DNA of 64,000 bases from Holothuria scabra (lineage: Eukaryota > Echinodermata > Holothuroidea > Aspidochirotida > Holothuriidae): positions 24,365,648-24,429,647 of the forward strand of contig CM074189.1 of the NCBI GenBank assembly GCA_037179385.1, in the 5' to 3' direction. Shown piece after piece: positions 60,150 through 64,000 of the stretch. The notes under the pieces were generated by a model. The model saw only the letters and a program-made list of their open reading frames with translations, was not told where the DNA came from and searched no databases. The first letter of the stretch is position 1, and each line of letters opens with the position of its first letter. The position numbers and the translations under genes are program-made.

Positions 60150-60372
60150 GGCTAGTTAACTGGTCCACCCGAAGGTGCTTCAGTCCGGCGCGCAACCGAC
60201 TCCGTCGGCTGGGCAACCGATTTTAGTGGCAAGCCTACGCCAAGTGGGAGGAAAGCCGGAGTACCCGGAGAAAAACCCACGTGCATCGAGCCGGGACTTG
60301 AACCCATGCACATGTGAGACACATTGGTACACAGCAGCTGGAATAGACCACTCTGCCACTCGACGACCCCAC
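60150..60372 (-). mobile_element. tRNA-derived SINE
   Basis: On the minus strand an RNA polymerase III A box, TGGCAGAGTGG (60348-60358), is followed about 44 bp on by a B box, GGTTCAAGTCC (60294-60304). After the tRNA-like head comes GGGTTTTTCTCCGGGTACTC and a CTTTCCTCCCAC segment, words I associate with SINE bodies in several animal groups. No intact cloverleaf is evident, so this is not a tRNA gene. The 3' end is uncertain. It sits inside the intron of the EGF gene, in the same orientation. Confidence 0.7.
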
Positions 60373-60395
60373 GTTCAAACCCTTTTATACGAATG

Positions 60396-61113
60396 TACTG
60401 CATGCTTTACTGAGCAGGAGGCAGGTGTACCAAATATAACAATACAAGGATTACGTAATCGATCTGAAGGGATACAGCGAACCTTAAAGCGACACACGAT
60501 ATATTCACTACTGGTTTTAACGCAAGAGATATCAGCCAATTAAAATTTTCCCCACAATCATAAGTCATTGTCATAAGTTTGGTTTGCTTACACATCTTTC
60601 CAACTATAATCATAGATGATTGGGAGTCAGTTTTGGTGTGCCTTTTACATATGAAAGGCGTTTACCATGGTACCAAATATTGACAAAATCCAGCTAAGTC
60701 CAGTCTAGGTCCAATCCGTCAGTTGCAAGAATTAAACGGGAAGATGCTGCCGTATACTGCATGCTTTACTGAGCAGGAGGCAGGTGTACCAAATATAACA
60801 ATACAAGGATTACGTAATCGATCTGAAGGGATACAGCGAACCTTAAAGCGACACACGATATATTCACTACAGGTTTTAACGCAAGAGATATCAGCCAATT
60901 AAAATTTTCCCCACAATCATAAGTCATTGTCATAAGTTTGGTTTGCTTACACATCTTTCCAACTATAATCATAGATGATTGGGAGTCAGTTTTGGTTTGC
61001 CTTTTACATATGAAAGGCGTTTACCATGGTACCAAATATTGACAAAATCCAGCTAAGTCCAGTCTAGGTCCAATCCGTCAGTTGCAAGAATTAAACGGGA
61101 AGATGCTGCCGTA
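60396..61113. repeat. recent 359-bp tandem duplication
   Basis: 60396-60754 and 60755-61113 differ at two positions that I can see (60512/60871 and 60638/60997). A 7-bp word, TACTGCA, lies at the start of each copy and again just after the second (61114-61120), a microhomology signature. The duplicated segment abuts the donor side of the EGF exon at 61148, so it lengthens that intron. A 68-codon minus frame is duplicated with it but shows no gene features. Confidence 0.95.
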
Positions 61114-61147
61114 TACTGCACCGAAGAATGTAAAACGTTATATTTAC

Positions 61148-61306
61148 GTGTGCAATATGGTAGTTTGTATCCTGGGTAGCACTGACAACCGAAGGGATCT
61201 TGTGGACAGAATAGGATGTACTGACATTCATCCACGTCATCTCCAAACTCTTCTTGACAGGAAAAGCCACATTCACCGAGTAGTCCAAACCTGCCTTTGG
61301 TACAAG
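61148..61306 (-). CDS. EGF-like/Cys-rich exon of an extracellular protein (Tie/MEGF-like)
   Basis: The minus-strand exon begins after the acceptor TTGTCCCCATAG (AG at 61308-61307) and ends before the donor GTAAAT. It is 159 bp long, exactly 53 codons, with phase 1 at both ends, the classic symmetrical EGF-type cassette. It reads CTKGRFGLLGECGFSCQEEF, then GDDVDECQYILFCPQDPFG and CQCYPGYKLPYCT, with nine cysteines. Joined to 58749-58836 the frame stays open through the Pro codon at the junction. This is probably part of a multi-EGF receptor or matrix protein with other exons outside the window or unrecognised. Tie1-like genes are one possibility; MEGF/SREC-type scavenger receptors are another. 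Confidence 0.75.
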
Positions 61307-62080
61307 CTATGGGGACAAGAACCAGACACATGTTATATCTCCTTAAAGTTAGTTTTACGTTTGTCATCCATATCAACACCATTCTTAACAACACTCCACA
61401 ACTAAACGTAAACAAAAAGCCAAAGACGAGAAGAAAATGGGGGAAGTGAGGGCGTTTACTTGTAAAATCCAAGGGGTACATAAGAAAATCGCCTTCTAAG
61501 AAACCCTTACATTTCAACTGAGCGATAATGTTTCAATTTAGGCGATACTTTGACGTCAAAAAACCACAGGTATTAGTGAGTTTGCTTACACTTGTTTGCT
61601 TGCAACTGGACATTACTGAGTGGCATTTTCCATGGAAAATATCATCGACATCTTCAAGAATTCTTAAACGATTTTGCAACTTCAAAGTGTTCTATTACTA
61701 ATTTTACCAGTTTACTGAAAGCAATTACAAGGTTAAAACGGTAAAGTCGTCTTCTGAAAATGCACTGAGATATTTGTCCACTGAACGTTTGCTAACGACT
61801 AAGTTTTGTCTTCGGATAAACTTTTGGTGGCCAAGAAGTAGCAGACTTTTCAAGCTTTCATAAAAGCCAATTTCCTAAAGAAGTTTTTTAAAGAACAAAT
61901 TTAGAAATAATGTAACGAACCTAAGACAACACGGGATATTTCGTGTCCAAAACATCATCTCAGTTATATAATTCATCTGTCCAAAATATCATCTCAGCCA
62001 GGGGCGCCAATTTGATTTTCAAAGTGGGGAAGAGGGGATGTGACCTTAATTTTACTCCTGTCGAGGCAAGGTATTTACAG
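61307..62080. other. upstream intron of the EGF-repeat gene, no exon recognised
   Basis: The long minus frame over 61306-61517 continues into this stretch, but that part is intron: a splice acceptor interrupts it. Confidence 0.45.
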
Positions 62081-62084
62081 GGGC

Positions 62085-62450
62085 ATAGCTAAACATTTTC
62101 GCTGGAAGGGGGGTGAAATTTAAGTTTTCAAATATTTCAAAGTATGGAGCTTGTATTGCAGAAAAGTTTGGGTTCTGGGCTTCCTGTAAGGACATTTGAA
62201 AAGTTAGGAGATTACTGAAGAATTTGCATTTCCTATTGGTGTTTGGCAAAGCTTAGACTGAGTGGCGACCCAAGATCGTTGTTGTTACATAATGTTAGCC
62301 TAAGACTACGAAATGAGCCTGAAAATTTTTTGAGGCAACAGTTTATTTTGGGGAAAATTTTGAATTTTATTAAAGAAAATTTATAAAGGCAGTGTAGTTA
62401 TCGAAGTCACTCGATGATCTGATGTCACATGTAGCAAATTTCCGATTTTG
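62085..62450 (-). repeat. inverted copy of the 52440-53760 repeat module
   Basis: GGGTTCTGGGCTTCCTGTAAGG and ATCGTTGTTGTTACATAATG are reverse complements of words in the 52860 and 53570 copies. At 62400 CTCGATGATCTGATGTCACATG matches the 12632 family. The modules therefore belong to one larger repeat. Confidence 0.55.
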
Positions 62451-64000
62451 TCACTTCCAGAACTCGGAAAAGTTTACCGAACCGAAGATATGAGCGAAAC
62501 ACTTTTGCTTAGGAATTGCAATTTGCGGCGCGCCGGGAAGCGCACGATAAATTTTGCTTTTTAAAAAACAGATAATGATGATTATGGAACTTTTATTGGA
62601 TAGAATTCGGAAGTTTGGATTTCATGAGTTGTCAAAACCACTGATTTTACAAATGGCAAATTTCCGAATTCTTTATTTTTCACAGCCACCTGCACGCTGT
62701 AGTTACGCCACTGGACCCAGATGCAAAAGGTGCTGAACGTTTGAATTTCTTTAACTGCTAGGAAAACTCCAAAGTTTTCGTAGTATGGTTTTGAAAGTGT
62801 GGGTAATTACTTCAACGGGTTACGGTCAATGTGAATTTAAATACCGGGTGTAATTAGAATCACAACGAAAATTGTGATAGTTTGAGAAGAATTTATTGTA
62901 ATAGTTGGGAAGCACTTAAAATGAATATGGTAAAAATTACATGAATTGATCGAAACACACTTCAATCTACTGGGGGAAAATCACAGATCGAGGGATGGTG
63001 AGTGGTACCCCCTGGTGCAACTGACACACCGTTGCATAGGCCCACCGGTGTAAGATTGATGATACAAAAACATTTAAAACATGTCCTTCCGAATGAGACC
63101 TCATCGTGCACTTTCTGCATATCGAGGATGGAGGTGTACCTCTTATTGCAATTTAAAGTCTCTTATCTAGCTAACGTCCGTGTGCGGATTTTTCTTCTGA
63201 AATAATAACTTAAATACGGAATAGTCGAATCATGATACTAACGTGTGTTTTGCGCGTGTCGAAATTTGCATTATAAACCATTTATTTTTCTGAAAAGTGG
63301 TATGTAGACTGTGCCCGAGACATTTTCAATTTCCTTAAAATATGTTTGCCAATTTCGGCCTGCCAGGCTGGTCATTCATTAAAAGATTGCAGATTTCATT
63401 AAACATAGAAGGGGCGATTCCTCTTCTTCAAATTTCAAAATGTTGTGTTCTTTCATAACCATACTTGCTGGCCTATGCACACGAACAATCGTCATAATCT
63501 TAGAGAGGGGTGAATAATGTCAGTATCTTTGATACATCCAACAGAAAAAAAAAAAAAACATTAATGAGACTGGTAAAGCGCGGAGCGCCCCAAAATTTTG
63601 GGAATTTGCAAAGTAAACCTGTGGATGATTGAAAGGGGCCTACAGAATATCGACTGTAACCGGTCGAAGACACCTTTCATAGCCTACATGTAAAGTCTTT
63701 TTTGGTAGTACCTACCTTGTAACTTTCAGGTCACAAGACGTGTGGAGGACTTTAACGGTAGTGTCCCCCCACACAAAAAGTCCCCCCCCCCCCGCAAATC
63801 GACGCCCATGATCTCAGTTATAAAAACAAAAAAGTACCAGTTCTGACGTATATTACTCGTCAGCCGGAAAAGTAGTCTAAGTGTGCGATACAATTCAATC
63901 AGCACATGCGGAGGTTTTCGGCGTGAACCAAAAGGCAAAATTTAAAAATGAAATGGGGAGACGGATGCAAATCTACTCATCCCTAACAGGTGATAGCTAT
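62451..64000. other. intergenic, no supported gene
   Basis: Contains an A run at 63548-63559 and a C run at 63782-63794. No exon or complete repeat element was recognised. Confidence 0.4.

Noticed and set aside
60294..60358. A tRNA gene
   Set aside because: A and B boxes are present but no complete cloverleaf or acceptor stem is evident; a SINE body follows.
60407..60972. Two identical 68-codon minus-strand frames
   Set aside because: They are identical because the DNA was duplicated recently; there is no domain, start context or splice support.

Overview
The window reads as a gene-poor stretch of an animal nuclear genome. It is AT-rich, has spliced exons with GT/AG borders, tRNA-derived SINE and non-LTR retrotransposon remnants, many TIR-bearing DNA transposons and long simple repeats, and no operons or prokaryotic signals. 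The EGF-rich exons, the class A GPCR exon and the repeat style suggest a marine invertebrate deuterostome, possibly an echinoderm such as a sea cucumber. That placement is an inference from general familiarity, not from a search.

The supported protein-coding content is small. (1) 2142-2592 (+) is the terminal exon of a rhodopsin-class GPCR (TM6, TM7, tail). (2) 28732-29787 (-) is a complete intronless 351-residue SLC35G1-like transporter of the drug/metabolite transporter (EamA) group, with a probable 5' UTR exon and a poly(A) signal. (3) 61148-61306 and 58749-58836 (-) are two compatible exons of an EGF-repeat protein. (4) 40899-41151 (-) is a well-bordered internal exon of an unrecognised protein. 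(5) 55275-55319 (+) is a likely first coding exon. Weaker exon candidates lie at 31264-31503 (-) and 34425-34742 (-).

Most of the rest is mobile or repetitive DNA. The clearest elements are a 1,678-bp element with long TIRs and a perfect 9-bp target duplication (36236-37913, Mutator-like), two hAT-type elements with near-perfect 8-bp duplications (41306-42098 and 49397-51668), and a hAT-like MITE (53941-54232). There is also a TA-flanked foldback MITE (56713-57023), two copies of a MITE packed with TTGGGCAA-type motifs (23261-24057 and 25113-25934), a foldback element with a second partial copy (13961-14438 and 22943-23047), CR1/Jockey-like LINE debris (27400-28130), a LINE 3' end (35500-35732) and a SINE (60150-60372).

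The most striking repeat is a roughly 145-bp satellite with higher-order structure (31630-33232). Its units carry direct repeats of the nuclear-receptor half-site AGGTCA in DR1 and DR2 spacing. Other notable structures are a recent 359-bp tandem duplication (60396-61113), a 28-bp perfect palindrome centred on a full CRE (38533-38560), a polypyrimidine tract of about 570 bp (18000-18575) and a 131-bp (TA)n tract. I see no coherent new multigene system. The transporter, GPCR and EGF genes look like unrelated neighbours.
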